Below are positions 10,138 to 23,400 of a stretch of 64,000 bases of DNA, one piece after another. How positions within the stretch are numbered: position 1 is the first letter of the stretch; every line of letters starts with the position of its first letter. A program made the translations under genes and the position numbers. The stretch is from Volvox africanus (lineage: Eukaryota; Chlorophyta; Chlorophyceae; Chlamydomonadales; Volvocaceae). The notes beneath the pieces were generated by a model, which saw only the letters and a list, made by a program, of their open reading frames with translations, searched no databases and had not been told where the DNA came from. Where the stretch lies: NCBI GenBank assembly GCA_030268105.1, contig BSDZ01000019.1:2210001-2274000 (forward strand), written 5' to 3'.

Positions 10138-10151
10138 CGGTCTCGATACCA
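10138..10151 (-). other. Primer-binding site
   Basis: Minus-strand TGGTATCGAGACCG begins three bases inside the 5' LTR. It starts with TGG, which pairs with the CCA end of a tRNA. It matches the common initiator-Met site (TGGTATCAGAGC) only in its first seven bases, so another tRNA is the likely primer. Confidence 0.7.
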
Positions 10152-10154
10152 GCT

Positions 10155-10569
10155 TGTTGTATATGGTACCCACGAAGGGTGGTATCAAAAGATACCGGTT
10201 GTTGTGCCAGAGCCCGATTAAGTAGAGCCGCCGACTAGGTCGTACTTGAGAGGCCTCGAACCGGGCGTGACCTTCAGAAGTCACCACTACAACCGGAGAT
10301 TCAGTGAACCAGGAACCAGATGTTCCACCATTTACCATTCAGGCGGTAAATGGCCCATTCCATACAGGTTATGGAGTAACCGACAGGTTCGGATGTTTCA
10401 GGAAGTCGGTTAGTATTGGTCGTCGACAGCCGAGACCAAATCCACAAATCGAATGCCAGATGGAAACATGAAACAGTTAATATGATAATTAAATATATTA
10501 TATTATAAAATAATAAACAGATAATTATTATATCTTAATGAATTACCGAAATGCATTAAGGATACAACA
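10155..10569 (-). repeat. 5' LTR
   Basis: I read this as the same sequence as the LTR at 3414-3828, including length (415 bp), the TGTTGTAT/ATACAACA ends and the internal AT-rich block at about 10479-10539. As the upstream LTR it would supply the promoter. TATA-like sequences are available in the AT-rich block. Confidence 0.95.
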
Positions 10570-13500
10570 GCGGCTGAGGATTGGGAATGCAATTACCAAG
10601 TTCCATCCCACATTACGGTGTGGGTTGTATGCGGTGTGGCGTATGACTGCCTGCGGGCGGTCCTCCCTCGCTCGATTCCCAGCGCACAAGGACGCACGAG
10701 AGATGCAACACACGAACACTCGCGCACGTGTGTGTGTAAGGGGGGGGAGAGGGGGTGTGCGAAGGCGCCTCCTTACCACAGCAGTGGTTTCTACAATGTT
10801 TGTACATTCATGACGTGATATTGGACATATGGACTGCCATTGGCTTTCTTCCTTTGGGCAATGCCGCCCTGAGAGCTGATCACACGACGGCATATCCCAT
10901 CTTAATCAAGAGGTCTTAAACTCAATTGGGTTGGGGTGAGATAATGTGCTGTGAAATTGAAACAGTTTTGTACGTTCTTATTATCGTGTCCTCATGCGCA
11001 AATGCGTTCTTACGCTGGTTGGCTGTGCCGGTAATAATGCAGTGGCGGCGATTCCCGATGAATGGGGAGAATGGGTGCATCTTTCTTTTTTGTGTTGTGC
11101 CTAGGATGTGTGTCTAACATGAACACAGCGGTTTGCGTCATAAGACATGTTCCAAACGATTCGTGGTTCCCATGTCCCATGTCATATTAAAAAGGACATA
11201 TCCCATGTTTCAGGTTATTTGTCGACAGCGGAGGGGCCACCTTCTCTTTTTTATTATCCTGAATCCATGGATTGCAAATCTCAGCACGACTGTCCTATAC
11301 TTCTCACCAGCGAAGGTAAGCATGCTCCTGATGCATGCGTGTTGTTAACGGGGTCAGCAGGGTACTTTCTAACCTATCGGCGTCTGTTCGCTATGAGTTG
11401 TTCTTTCGCGTTCGGTTCAGCTGTTGGGGATTCTTCCGGTACGCGCGCGGCCTGACCATATGGGCGCGTGAGGCCTGCTCGTGGCTTTCAAGACAGCGAG
11501 CGTCTCTTATTGCTCGCACGGAAGACTAATAGGACAGCTTGGATGATGAAAGGAGTGAATCCTGATGCGTGGGCAGCTCGGGATGAGGGGGCTGTGATTA
11601 TATATGTATCGTGATTAATTGCTTGGCGTTAAAGCCTGCTGCTTGTATGTGTCGTGTAGCCGCGATTGCACGGCAGGCCCTCATTGTGCTGCCCAATGCA
11701 TTTTATGTTATCTGTTTGGCAAAGGGTTACCTTTGGTGTATGTTGCGCTGCTTGTTGTGTGACAGACAATCACAAATCTTATTTTATTTTCTGGATCGTG
11801 AGGCTCTTCGCTATTATTATTGCAGCCAGCTACGTCCCCGAAAGCGTTCTCTGTTTTCTTGGAGGGGGGGCGGCTGGCTTCAGCAGCAGTTAGTTATCAG
11901 CATGGATACGGCGTATGCTCTTTGTTTGCCGAATTGTTAAATTTGCATAATTGCCGAAGGTTGCCGTGCTGCGCAATGAGACCGAGTGCTGCTGAGGCGT
12001 TGCGCGAATACCCCGCAGCAGAACCGTCCTATATTTTTCTGCGCAACCAGGCCTTGAGGCCTTGGGGGTAATGGTCTGGTAAAAGCAGGACAGCTTCCTG
12101 CCTTCAGCTCCTGGGAGAGAATCCACTTTAGTCATTGCTGCAGTCCGGCTGCCGCGGCACAACAAGCGTTCATATGAGGGAAGGAGGAGATGGGTGTTAC
12201 GGTGTTAGTTCTCCTGCTGTTAGAGTACATGTGATTACCATTTGCATGGTACTTGCACATCTTCGTTTTTTCATACCAACTCCATCATGTTTCCTGTTGT
12301 TTCCTCCATATTGCTAGAGGCTCCTCACCTGCCTAAGCCAAAGAATATAGGTATCGAGAGGCGGGTATTTCGGTTTGCTATTGGCAGTTTTGGCATTATC
12401 GATGACGGAAGGGTTGGCTTGCGTTGGACCACGCATGCCATCCACGAATAGTCTCTCTAAAATTTAAGAATACATATTGGTCAAAGCCGTCAGGCCTTGG
12501 TCGAGGCCGCAATTTCTTGAGTCCTGCAAGGGCGCACCTGTTGACGGCTGCCTCTTGAGCCCTAACCGAACCCTGCTGCGCTGCGCAAGACCATTAGGCT
12601 GGCGAATGAGGAATGTTATCGGAGGTGTACCTCAGTGTCCCCAGGACGGTCAAGCCACTAGTAGTCGGCACGAAACCAGGTAGATCCGTCCTCAACATCC
12701 AAACGTTCGGTGGGGCAGTTGAGGTTAGCCCTGCAATCCCCGCCAGCGCCACCTGGCCATAGGCCAGCAGGGCATGAGCAAGCATTGCTTCCATATGCTT
12801 GCATATACCCCTAACCAAACGATTTGCAGGTCTCGGTCCTTTTGCTTTACATATCAACGTTCGGTAGCCCACTCGTCCCCATACTGAATCTCCAGGCAGG
12901 ACATTGTAAGAGATGCATGTGCCAGCACGGTAGTGCGGTACGCCAGGGTTGGGGTGAAGGTCTGGAGGGAAATGGATGAGATCCGTCACTCGAACCCTAG
13001 CAACCTTCACTGTGGTTACCTTGGCATTCCCCTTGCACAACAGCCACATCTCTCTGCCTTTCCGTTGAGGCGCTCCTCTCCGTCAACCACATGCATGGCC
13101 TGAACTCGCTAACATGCGCCTTGCTTTGCTAGACGCTGCAATATATGAAGTCAAAGATCCATGCTTGGGGAAAAAATGACTCCCGCTCTCAGCTCACCAG
13201 CGCAACCTGCAGCCCGGCGAAATAAGCGCACGGGCGTATCCCTGGCCAAGAAAGCCATATGTCCATCTTCCCCACAATTAAAAAATATGGCATATTCCAT
13301 AAACACTTGAAACTCACACATTTCAATGGGCACTGGGATAATTAGCCATGGGTGGGATTTGGCATCGCCATGCCCTTTATGATGATGATGGCGTTATGAT
13401 AACACGACGTACGGGGCTCATGGACTGCAATCCCTGCCGTCCGGCCTCAGTCGGGCCTCAGCTACGTGCGCATTATCTGTGCGCGCGCAAGGCCCACGAC

Positions 13501-14410
13501 GTAGGACCGACCGTATTGGGAATTCCATAATAGGACGTACCATGTTATCGTACCGCCACCTTACCCTCACCGTACAACAGTGTATTATTTCATCATCCGT
13601 GCGCTGCAAGTTCGCGTTTGTTGCTTGCTCATCAGGACCCCCGAAATGCGGGAATGCCTCACGTGGGCACAAGTTGCAATAATAACAACTGTAACCAACG
13701 GCAACTGCCACAACCGTCACAATCTGAGGCAACATCCAAAGCAACCGCATTTGTAAATTTCTATCGCGACGGTGGGAGGGACACAGGATACAGGAACCTG
13801 AAGTCCTGAACAAGAGCTGTGCATTGGCCTCCGGCAATTGTGTGCCATGCAACCGATGAGAGTACATTGAACAGTACAATACAAGCGGCGTACATTCCAA
13901 GCCTGTTAGAAGGGAAAGCGCCCCGCCCTCGCCCTCGCCCTCGCCCTCGGGGTATTACTTCTTTCCTTCTGATCCTCCTCTTGTACACGGATCGCTCATC
14001 TCAACAGCAGACCCCGAGCTGATAAACCCTGTTTACCGCCTCTCCCCGACCTGGGCGTCCCTCTGGCCAGGGCGCCCATGGCGTTCTGCAAAATTGTCTG
14101 GACATCATCCTCCAGTTCCCCATTGCCACCAACCGCCAAATGCCGTATACTTCACCTCGAACCGCTCTACTCCTCCCTCAGCCCTATCCCCGGTTGCTCT
14201 CCCTTGTGCCCAGCCACGGCCCAACGGCACCACTATACCACTATGGTGGCCCCCTAGGCACGATGAAGTCGCCGCAAGTTACTCAGCTCTAGTTTCCTAA
14301 ACGTAAGTCACGGTAGTTTGAGCGTGGGAGAGAGGAGCATCGCAGCTCCCTAAATGCCCTGCTCCATCCCCCCCCAACATTTCATAAGAAACCTGAAAAG
14401 ACATCGTTTG
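10570..14410. other. Gene-poor region downstream of the kinase gene
   Basis: About 3.8 kb with only short, unrelated open frames. The longest are 12594-13049 and 13418-13900 on the minus strand (151 and 160 codons), with no domain and no splice-linked partner. The part nearest 14410 should be the 3' UTR of the kinase gene, but I found no TGTAA close by on the minus strand. A short (CCCTCG)n repeat sits at about 13924-13948. Confidence 0.4.
13924..13948. repeat. (CCCTCG)n microsatellite
   Basis: About four tandem CCCTCG units in the gene-poor region. Confidence 0.7.
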
Positions 14411-17400
14411 TTAAAGAATGTGGAGCGGAAAGTCGTCTTCGTTGTGCTGCCGCGGCAGCGTTTGTCGGGGCACGCCATGCAGGGCCCCGATCCCGCCGGC
14501 GCCACCGCCACCGTGCACAGCTGCAGCCGCCATATTCGCTGCCACCAGGTTCGCGTTGGCGACGTTCCTGAGCAGCTCTTTATTCGACAAGGTGGACAAC
14601 CTCCTCCGGGCGGCCACCACTTTGGAGCTGCGCGTGGCGGCGCTGAGGTTGGACATGTGCTGCACCAGCTCCTCAGCGGTGGGGCGCCGCCGGGGTTCCG
14701 AGTCCCAGCAGCTGCCAGATAGGAATAGGATTGGAGGGTTGGAGGGGTGAGGTCGGGATGCGGCGCGAGTGAGGGGTACGGCGGGTAATTGCGGGGCTGA
14801 ACGCACCCAGCCCAGGATGTGTGCGCTCTCTCCCCGACTCTCTCCCTCTCTCTTTCTCTCTCCCTCTCTCTCTCTCTCCCTCTCTCTTTCTCTCTCCCTC
14901 TCTCTCTCTCTCCCTCTCTCCCTCTCTCTCCCTCTCCCTCTCCCTCTCCCTCTCTCTCCCTCTCTCTCCCTCTCTCTCCCACTATCTCTGGGGTGCAAAG
15001 GGTCTTGTGGGACGTTGCTGCCTCAAACCTCACCAACATAACGGCAAAGAAGAAGACATATACCCCGCTCCCGGCATATCCCGCTTCAGGTACACAACAA
15101 GACGGGAAGTGAAGGACCAGCAGAAGGATGTTCTCGACCAGGCAAAAAAGCCCGTACTGCCGAAGCAATCTAACAAGCGAGCGCTAAGTCCTCCACATAC
15201 TGGAAAATTGCAACTGACACAGGGTGTGCAAGCATATGTCTCCAAATAACCTAAGAGCCTGTCGCCCGACAATCCGCTGCATCGGTTCCCACTACTGCCG
15301 CTGGGTGGCGGCCATAAGTGCCAATGAGTGCCAAAAAGGCTTGGTCATTTGCACTGGCGCAGACATCCGCGGTATGCACGTGCGGTATACGGAGAGCTAG
15401 ACCGCCGCCGTTGCAAAATCAGCTCGGCAGAGCTGTCGGAGTGCATTATAGCAAAAGTCGGAGGTGGGGCTGGGGTAAAAAAGGGGGAGACGAAGCAACA
15501 CACACAACCATACCGCCAGCTGCGTTGCCCAATGATTAGCTCCGGTACCCTGCCACCTTGACACAAATTTCTCTCCCCCCCCTCTCCAAGAAACCGCTTG
15601 GCTCTCCTCACCCCATAAACAAACCTTCAACCTTTTTAGGGGGCCCAAACATTCACACTTGGGACCAAAGCAGGTTGCGGGTCCTGGGTTTTCAAGCTGC
15701 AGCATCCACTACGCAATAGCCCGCCAACCAACCCCTCATAATACAGTGTTCACCTCTACCCCTCCCCCCAATTACAGTCCATCGGTGCTCACCGGTTTGC
15801 CAGGGCCGAAAAGTCGGCAGGTGCGTCAGAGGGGAACACCGGTCTGTGTATTTTTGCGCAATGGGAGGGGGTTCCGGAAATGAAATTGGTTAATGGAAAC
15901 GCTCAGGAGGCGCATTCCCGGAGAGGGTTTCGATTGCACCCGGGAAAGAGTGCCGTTCGGCCAAACCATGCGTGAGTAGAGAGCTCGCAAACTCCAGGGG
16001 CGCGTGACAAAGCTGCAATCTTCTGATTCCAGCGCTAGCCACGAAGAGGCTCGGCAGACGAGGATTTGAAAGGGCGGGGGGAACGGGGTTGGCGGTCACA
16101 AGAGACAGGGAAGGTGTAAACCCTTTGCCGGGTGGTACGTGTTCGCATGGGACGTTTGCAGCTGCCACCACACAGCAATAGAAAACCCCGCCCTCGTGCA
16201 CACGCGGCCACCGGACACTTTGGGATCAGCAATACCAAATACTCGAGAGGTACAATCTGGTCTGTTACATCTATCCAATCATCTACCCCGCCTCTCCAAG
16301 CTATATGACTATGTAGTTATGTGGCTGTAGGAAACTCATTCTTTTCCAGGACCCGCAATTACCTGAGTCCTTGTGTCTGCACTCGCTCGATGATCTGGTC
16401 AGAATTGAGACCCAGGTACACGGGCTGGCCGGTCAGGATCTCCCTGGCGCATTCACATGGGGGGGGGCCCACATCGAGTCGCTAGGGAGCTTGCGGAGGC
16501 ATGAGCTTAACACTATCACAACGAAGCATGGCGTGTAGAGAGGCGGCAGGGTCCCCTGGAAAGGGCACAGCTTACACCTGGGATGCGTGTTGGCCACGTA
16601 TATGCAGTCCGCATGAGGGCTCGAAAGCCACGCCTAAAAGCCTAAACGACTCCCTATACCAAACCCCAAACGACCCACCACATGACAATCCCGAAGGCGT
16701 AAATGTCAACTGCGACATCCACAGCATTGGCGTTGCCTGCGAGGGGGCAAGGTGCCCAAAACCACGAACGGATTGTTTGGGGGACGGTGGAACCACAACC
16801 GTTACCGGGAGGACTAATTGAAGAATCTTAAAAAGGTGACTTCGCCGCCGCGTGTACGCCGTAGCGCGAAGCGATTGTGCCCAGGGCGAGTGCGTGGAAG
16901 GAGTAGTTGCAGAATAAGGCAGTGAATCGTCCCCGTCCCCGTCCCCGTCCCCGTCCCCGTCCCCGCCTCGCCACCTCCGTATCTCTGCCCGTCAAAGGCG
17001 CCCACAATAAAATTCATGAGCACAAAACATCATAACCATACGCAAACACACGCGTCGCCAGCCTCTGCAGGCATAGGCGCCTCCTTGTCCCCTGCATGAC
17101 AAAAAACACGCACCGTGCTGGTGTATCGCCTCGGGGGCCACGTGTGAGATGGTGCCGCTGTACCGCCTGGGCCTTCTGCCCGATGCCGCCGTGGGAGTGG
17201 CTGCCGCCGCCACCATGTCAGCCTCCGTCAGCAGCTTCACCAACCCGAAGTCGCTCAACTTGGCAGTGAAGCCGCGCACGTCAGAGGGAGAGCTCTGGAG
17301 GGCCGCAAACAGACAGGACCGGATATATATACCGGTGTTATTTATGGATACGTGTGCAGTCGTGTGAAGTGCTTCCGTGAATTTGGGTGGGGTAGGGGTT

Positions 17401-20400
17401 CAATTTCGGTGAAGCAAGGAAGGCTAGCCACGATTGCATCGCCTTGTCGCCACAGCACGACTTGTAGGGGACCTTGACCGCCACACTCCTTACCCCACCC
17501 GCATGCGATGTTGCTCCCTCAACTGCACCCGTTTCATCGTACGTCCCATATCAATGTACCCAGTTCTGTTCCAGGGTTATCCCGCTTCCTCCTTCGTGCT
17601 CTCGACACTGACAGCAGTCTCCACGTCTTATCTTTTACCCGCCACCTGCTCCGTGTCCCTTGCCTATGTTCCTTGTACCCCGCTCGGCACCTTGAGCAGC
17701 ACGTTTTGAGGCTTGAGATCTCTATGCACCAAGTTTATGGAGTGCAGGTATCTCAGCGCCAGGGCCACCTCCAGCAAGGTGAGGTAGATGTGAGACCAGG
17801 CTGGCTGGTGAGCGCCGTAACCGCCTTCGAGGAGTAACGGAGGTCCACACAGTATCCGTGAGAACCGAAGTACAGACAGATGCCCAGGAAGTACGAGAGG
17901 ATAGGGTTGGCCGAGGAGAAGGATGAAAAACCGGGAGAGGAAACTGGCAAGCAGTGGAACCTTTGGACATAACGACAAGGGTGAGTGAGGAACGATTGTG
18001 TCCCTCCGTACTGAGCCCGACAGGATGATGACGTAACTCATATCATCCAGACCGGCGACGGGTGAATGCGATCTGTCGAACGCAGCCGTTTTGCGAGCAT
18101 TGCTCATCCACCAAGCTGCAGCTAAATGATCTCCAACTTTTCACACAAAATGGACCCACCCGGCTGCACCCACCCGACCCTGCATATTGGTGTACGTTTA
18201 CCTCTCGCCGACACGCCCTCACTTCGCCCTCTTGAAGCGATCGCCCAGCCCTCTACACCCACCCGGTGCCTCCCACCTTTCACCTTCTCCCGGAAATGTC
18301 CGTCCCGGATCGCATCTGCCAAACAGCCCCTGTCACAGAACTCCATCAGGATGACCAGCGCCTTCTTGGGCGGCGGACATGGCAGCGGCTGCGGACGCGT
18401 AGAGGGGTGCAGAGGGGGGGCCGCCGGAAGAGAAGTGAGGAGATCCGTGATGGCCGGGAGGGCCTGGATATCACCCCGACCACCCTATCCCTCGCAAACC
18501 GGATATCGGCATGTCAGCCCCGGACATCCTTGCAACAAGGATGCAAGGATATACAAATATATCACACGTATACAATCAGTGCTCGCTTGGGTACTGGTTA
18601 TCAGCACACCTGCAGTAAGAGTGCATGCATCAGCAGCATGTGGATAAGAGTGGCAACCGCCTGTTGCGCAGAGATATGAAGCTAATAAGGAGGGTAGGGG
18701 CTGTCTATGCGGTGGATTCCTTGGCAGTGTGCCCTCCTTCCCTCCCCCCTTTGCTATCACCACTGAACCAACTTTCCTTCCAGCCAGGCCCTGCGTCGCC
18801 CTGCTGCACCTGCTTTTGTCCGCCTTGACGCTGAGCTCCCGCCGCCGCTGCAATGAGGCCTACAGCGCCGCATCCCCCGCCGCCTCCACACCCCGTGTAA
18901 CTGCTGCTGTCGTCGTACACTGACTGGCCTCCAGGGCTGCACCCGCCCTCTCCGGACAGGCCCTCCGGCCCAACGTCGGCGGCAGTGGAGGGCACCGGGG
19001 TGAGGTCGAGCTGCACGCCGGAGGGCTCGTGTGGCAGCAGGATGACGGGCGGTGCGGCACCAGACAGCCGGGCCTGCCAGGGGGGAACCTGGACGGTGAC
19101 ATCGGTGAAGAAGGTCAGAACCTGTGGCAGTAGGGGCAGCAGAGGGGGTAGAGGGGGTGGAGGGGGTTAGGGGGTAGAGGGGAGGCGATTGCAAGGGAGC
19201 GGCGATTGGGGGACGATTGCGGGACGATTGCCGTTTCGGCGAGGCAGGGCTCAAGGGAGAGCAAAGCCGGCGTGGCAGTTCTCGGGGAGCGGCAGCAGTT
19301 TTCCTGCGCACGTCGTCCTTTTGCGTTCCGTCAACAGCCGCAGCAGCCCCTCCTAGTGTGACCCCCCTCCCAAGACCTTAAGAGCTTGGGGCGGTGATAA
19401 GCCCGGGGATCTTTAGGGGACGCTGCTGCAGACGCTCTGAGGCCGGAAACATCGCCCGCGAGAAGCTTGAACCAACCCCGCCTGAACCATCCCCGCTTGG
19501 ACCAACATCACCGCTGTCCCGCTTCTATCTTTTTATCAATGACCTCATCCCAACGTTCCAGCCACCGTTTCCATGCCGTGCCCGGAAAAGCGGCGATACC
19601 AGCTCGCCGTCGCCGCTCTGGGGACGGGATTGGGTGCAGCGCCGAAACCCACCCAACCTGCAACTCCGCTTCCCGCCGCACCCTATCCAAACCGCCACAT
19701 AAGTGTGAGCTTGACGCGAACACTTCCCACTTTGTTCGAGCAAATCCTGTAAAAGAAGTCGAGGCCGTTGCCAAAGGGCAGATGTGATGCGCATAACAAA
19801 ATACCCGCCTTTTCACCTTTTCACCATTTCACCATGTCACCATTTCACCTGCACTATATTGGGGTGCGAAAGGGTGGACAATACGGCCAATTCCACGGCG
19901 TTCCGGAGCACCTCGGTTCCCTCGCAGTCGCGCTCGAAAATAACCTGCCATCATCACCACAGCGGCCAGAGTCATGGCGGTGGGAGAGGGGGTAGTCCGA
20001 GAGGAACGACGATTAAGATGCAGGGCGTTCCAACCGACATGGAACGTGTTGCCGTGCTCCCCACCACCACTGCCGCACCAGACATGCTTGGGGCCCCCCT
20101 GAAGGTGTCTTTTAGGTGTCTTTCATAGTCGCGCACACACAGAGCATCAGCAGCGCAGGCACGCATATAACAAAACAAAACAGAAAACAGGCGACGTCCG
20201 ACGCAGTTCACATCTTCGGTTGCGCCTTTGCAGTCGCTATGCTTCCCCTTCCTGCATCACTGCATTAGCGCCCCACTCGTACACGCAGTGCCACCATAGA
20301 ATGCACATGCCGGCTGCCGTCAAGCGTCATGAAGTGCACTCTCGTGCCCTTTCGTGCCTCACTCACCTTGACTGCCACCTCCGTGCTCTGATACACGCCG

Positions 20401-23400
20401 AGATACACGGTGCCGAAACCCCCACTGCCTATCTTCTCCAGGATGGTAATAGCGCGCAGGTCGTCGGGGCGGCTGGCGAGCGTGTTGTACGATACAGACA
20501 TGCGCTGAGCTTGCTGCACGCGATCCTGGAGGAAGGAGCGATACCGAACCGGGTTTTCCGAGGGGGGGGGGGGGTTCAGAGTAGTTAGGGGCAAGAAACG
20601 ATGAAAACGCAGCAGACGGAATATGCGCGATAATATGTGAAGTTGTTGAAGGTGCGTTTGTTCACCTTCCTATAAGAGCGGCGTTGTTAGAAGACAAAGA
20701 AGGATAGTGGCGTCGTAAAACGGATGGCTTACACGAGGAGGTCACGCGCACTCCAATGACAACAATGGCCACCTGCAACTCAGTCGCATCCCAAAGCTCG
20801 CACTTGAACTCTCTTCCACTCACGCTAAGGCCCCGCTCCGGAACCCGACCCATTCAACGCATTACAAAATCAGCTCATTACAACTCTGCTCACTACACAA
20901 GCACCCCACCCACCTGCACGCCACTGATAAGCGCACTGATGCGCTTTCCCGTGAAAGACCGGGACATGATGAACGAGGGCGTTCGAGTCCGAGGGACTCC
21001 TGCTGCGAGAGGGCCCGTGGTGCACGGACTGCCCGCCAGGCCTGGCGCCACCTTCAATGTCTTCTCGCTGATAGACCGGAAGGCTTCAGGTCCCGTGCTA
21101 CCCGCACCGCTGCCGGCTGCAACGCCGGCTAAACCGGTGGCGGCAGCAGTGCTACCGGGCCCTGAAATGCCTCCGGTTATGAAGCTCGGCAGCTGGGTAG
21201 CGGGCAACACTCCTCCCGAGGTGGTGTAGCGCGGTACGGGCGGGTGCGGCTGGACGCGTGGAGACGGCGGTCCGCGGAAGGAATCACTGACGACGATGCT
21301 GCTGGGGCCATCATCGGCGCTGCAGTGACTGTTAAACACACCGCCTACGAAGGAGCGGGGGACGAATGGCAACGGAGCCAGCCTTCAGCTCCCACAGCCA
21401 GTACAGGGAGTTAAAGGACCCAGGTTTGCGCTCCAAAGGGCAACAAAAGAACACCTAAGGCTTGTAGGAATGGTGGGGGCACGAGGAAACATGCGGCTAG
21501 GTCATCATTGAGGGGGAGTGAGGTCAGGAGTGTGTTGGAATTAAAAAAGGCACTGATGAACACATTGTGGCTTTCCCTTCGAAGGGGAAGCGACAATGTG
21601 TTTAAATGGGGGATGAGGACAGCAATGCAACGGCTGGGAAGAGCCCATAACCCAAGGCGGTCATACCAATCACGCTGCCACCGGCTCCCCCGACCGTATC
21701 ACGACTCCTAACCATACAGCCCTTGCTTGCTAACCCGGGCATGAGGGCCCACGTGGGTGGCCACCCCGCTGTCCCTTCATCATTCGTCCTTCATCTACGC
21801 ACCCAGCTGCGCGGCCGTGTTCCTCAGTACGATGGTCCGGTCCTTTGGTTGCTTGAGGATCTTGGTCTTGTCCAGCACCTCCCTCTGCAGCTGCTGCCAT
21901 TCCTCGCTCAGATCGTCAGACAGCTTCGTCGAGACCAGTGGCTCCAGAACCACCAGCAGCTCACGTAGACCCACCAGCACCTCCTGATACAGCAATAGCA
22001 GCCGCCGGGCAAATGGCCGAGAGGGGCGCGGGAAGGCAATCGCGCGCGGCACAGTATTGCAGAACAGCACGATAACAGTTTGCCGGAGCAGCCGGCTCCC
22101 AGGAGCAGGGACATAATGGTGACCGTGCAATAGTGGGACAATATGAGCAACGACGCAGAGAACCACGCATGAGGGAGAGATGAGGGAGATACGACGAGTA
22201 TGTAAAACATGTCCAGTTGGCCCAGACGGGGGGAAAGCAGTGGTGGGGAAATAATCCACGGGGTTTGCATGCAAGGAGTTTAATTGGCCCTCCGGGCCTC
22301 AAGTCGTAACCACCGGACTCGGTATGTGCAGGCAATTGCTGCAAGTGCGTAGAAGGGAGGAGCCTTGTGACTGCACCTCAGGCAGCATCTCCCCTATTTC
22401 TCGGCTCCCCCCAGCGTGCCCTTACCCTGACTCCCGAGTCACCATCGCCACCCCAATTTTAATACCTGCAAAACCGATGGCGGCGCCGTCCCTGAGGTTA
22501 GCAAGTAGAACGCAAGGAGCGGCAAATCGCCGCTGCGTGTCCCCCCAGCGCTGCCTCTGGCGCCGCCGCCACCGGCTTCTGCTTCTGTGGCGAGGGTCCG
22601 CACGGGGCCGGGCGGCAGCTGGATTCCGACCGCCGGGTTGCTCATGATGTCTCCAAGGTTGATTGCGTGCTGCATTGATGAGTGGGCCAACGGTGACGGC
22701 GCAAACGGTGCCTGTGGCGGTCCCAAGGCCCGCAGTGGCGGCGGCGAGATGTCTGAGTCTACGTGGCCAATAGCAGAGGGTAACGAGTTGGTGTGCTGCG
22801 GAGAGGGGCGAGGAAACACAGACCCAAAAGCTGCCAGGACGGTCGCTTGTGTGGGATTCTGGAGGGCTAACCCTCCTGACGGCAAGCCTCCGGAGAGCAG
22901 CTGACGCAGGGAAGAGGGCGGCGGGTTGAGGATGGAGAGTTATAACGAAAGAGTACCAAATTATAACCTCCGGAAGAAGCGACAGGAATATAAGATGGAT
23001 TACAGAGTAACCGCAGCAGCACTTGAAAAATAATCGCCAGCTATCGGCAGCAGCAACTACAACCGAAGTGAGTGACTGGGCGACCACGGAAGGTCAATAG
23101 CCAGATGAACACCGCTTAAGGAGCAGTCGTGCTGCGGCGGTTACTGATGCCCGTGTTGCACTTGACCTCTGACCCTGTCTGTACTTCACCTGCCATGACC
23201 AACAGACGCATGCTTCTCGCCATCCTAGCACGAGGGTCAACGCGAGGAATTATGTAAACCAGCGGCCCTCACTGACCTCAGGTCCCAGGCCATTGACGCT
23301 CGATGCAATCTGGCCCTGCGTCCGCAGGCTCGGAAGTCCGTGAGGCCCCTGATGCTGTTGTTGATGTTGTTGTTGTTGCTGTAGCTGTTGCTGATGTTGT

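Larger units (their letters stand above)
3414..10569 (-). mobile_element. Complete Ty3/Gypsy chromovirus LTR retrotransposon
   Basis: This 7156-bp element reads right to left. It is bounded by two 415-bp LTRs that I read as identical and flanked on both sides by the 5-bp target duplication GCGGC (3409-3413 and 10570-10574). Inside, in transcription order, are a primer-binding site next to the 5' LTR, a leader, gag, an in-frame UAG, then pol in the order protease, reverse transcriptase, RNase H, integrase and chromodomain, and a polypurine tract next to the 3' LTR. That domain order with a terminal chromodomain is diagnostic of chromoviruses (Metaviridae), which insert through binding of histone marks. 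Matching LTRs mean a recent insertion. Two blocks interrupt the reading frame: the UAG after gag, and a 1-nt slip at an A7 run in RT. Confidence 0.95.

Noticed and set aside
12594..13900. Two minus-strand frames of about 150-160 codons
   Set aside because: No domain, no splice partner and no codon pattern like the real exons nearby. Probably chance.
14350..15250. Several open frames rich in RERERE or LSLSLS
   Set aside because: They are translations of the CT microsatellite in the last kinase intron.
19972..20211. Open frame between kinase exons 12 and 13
   Set aside because: Exons 12 and 13 join in phase 0 to give a normal strand 3 to helix C sequence, so no exon is needed.
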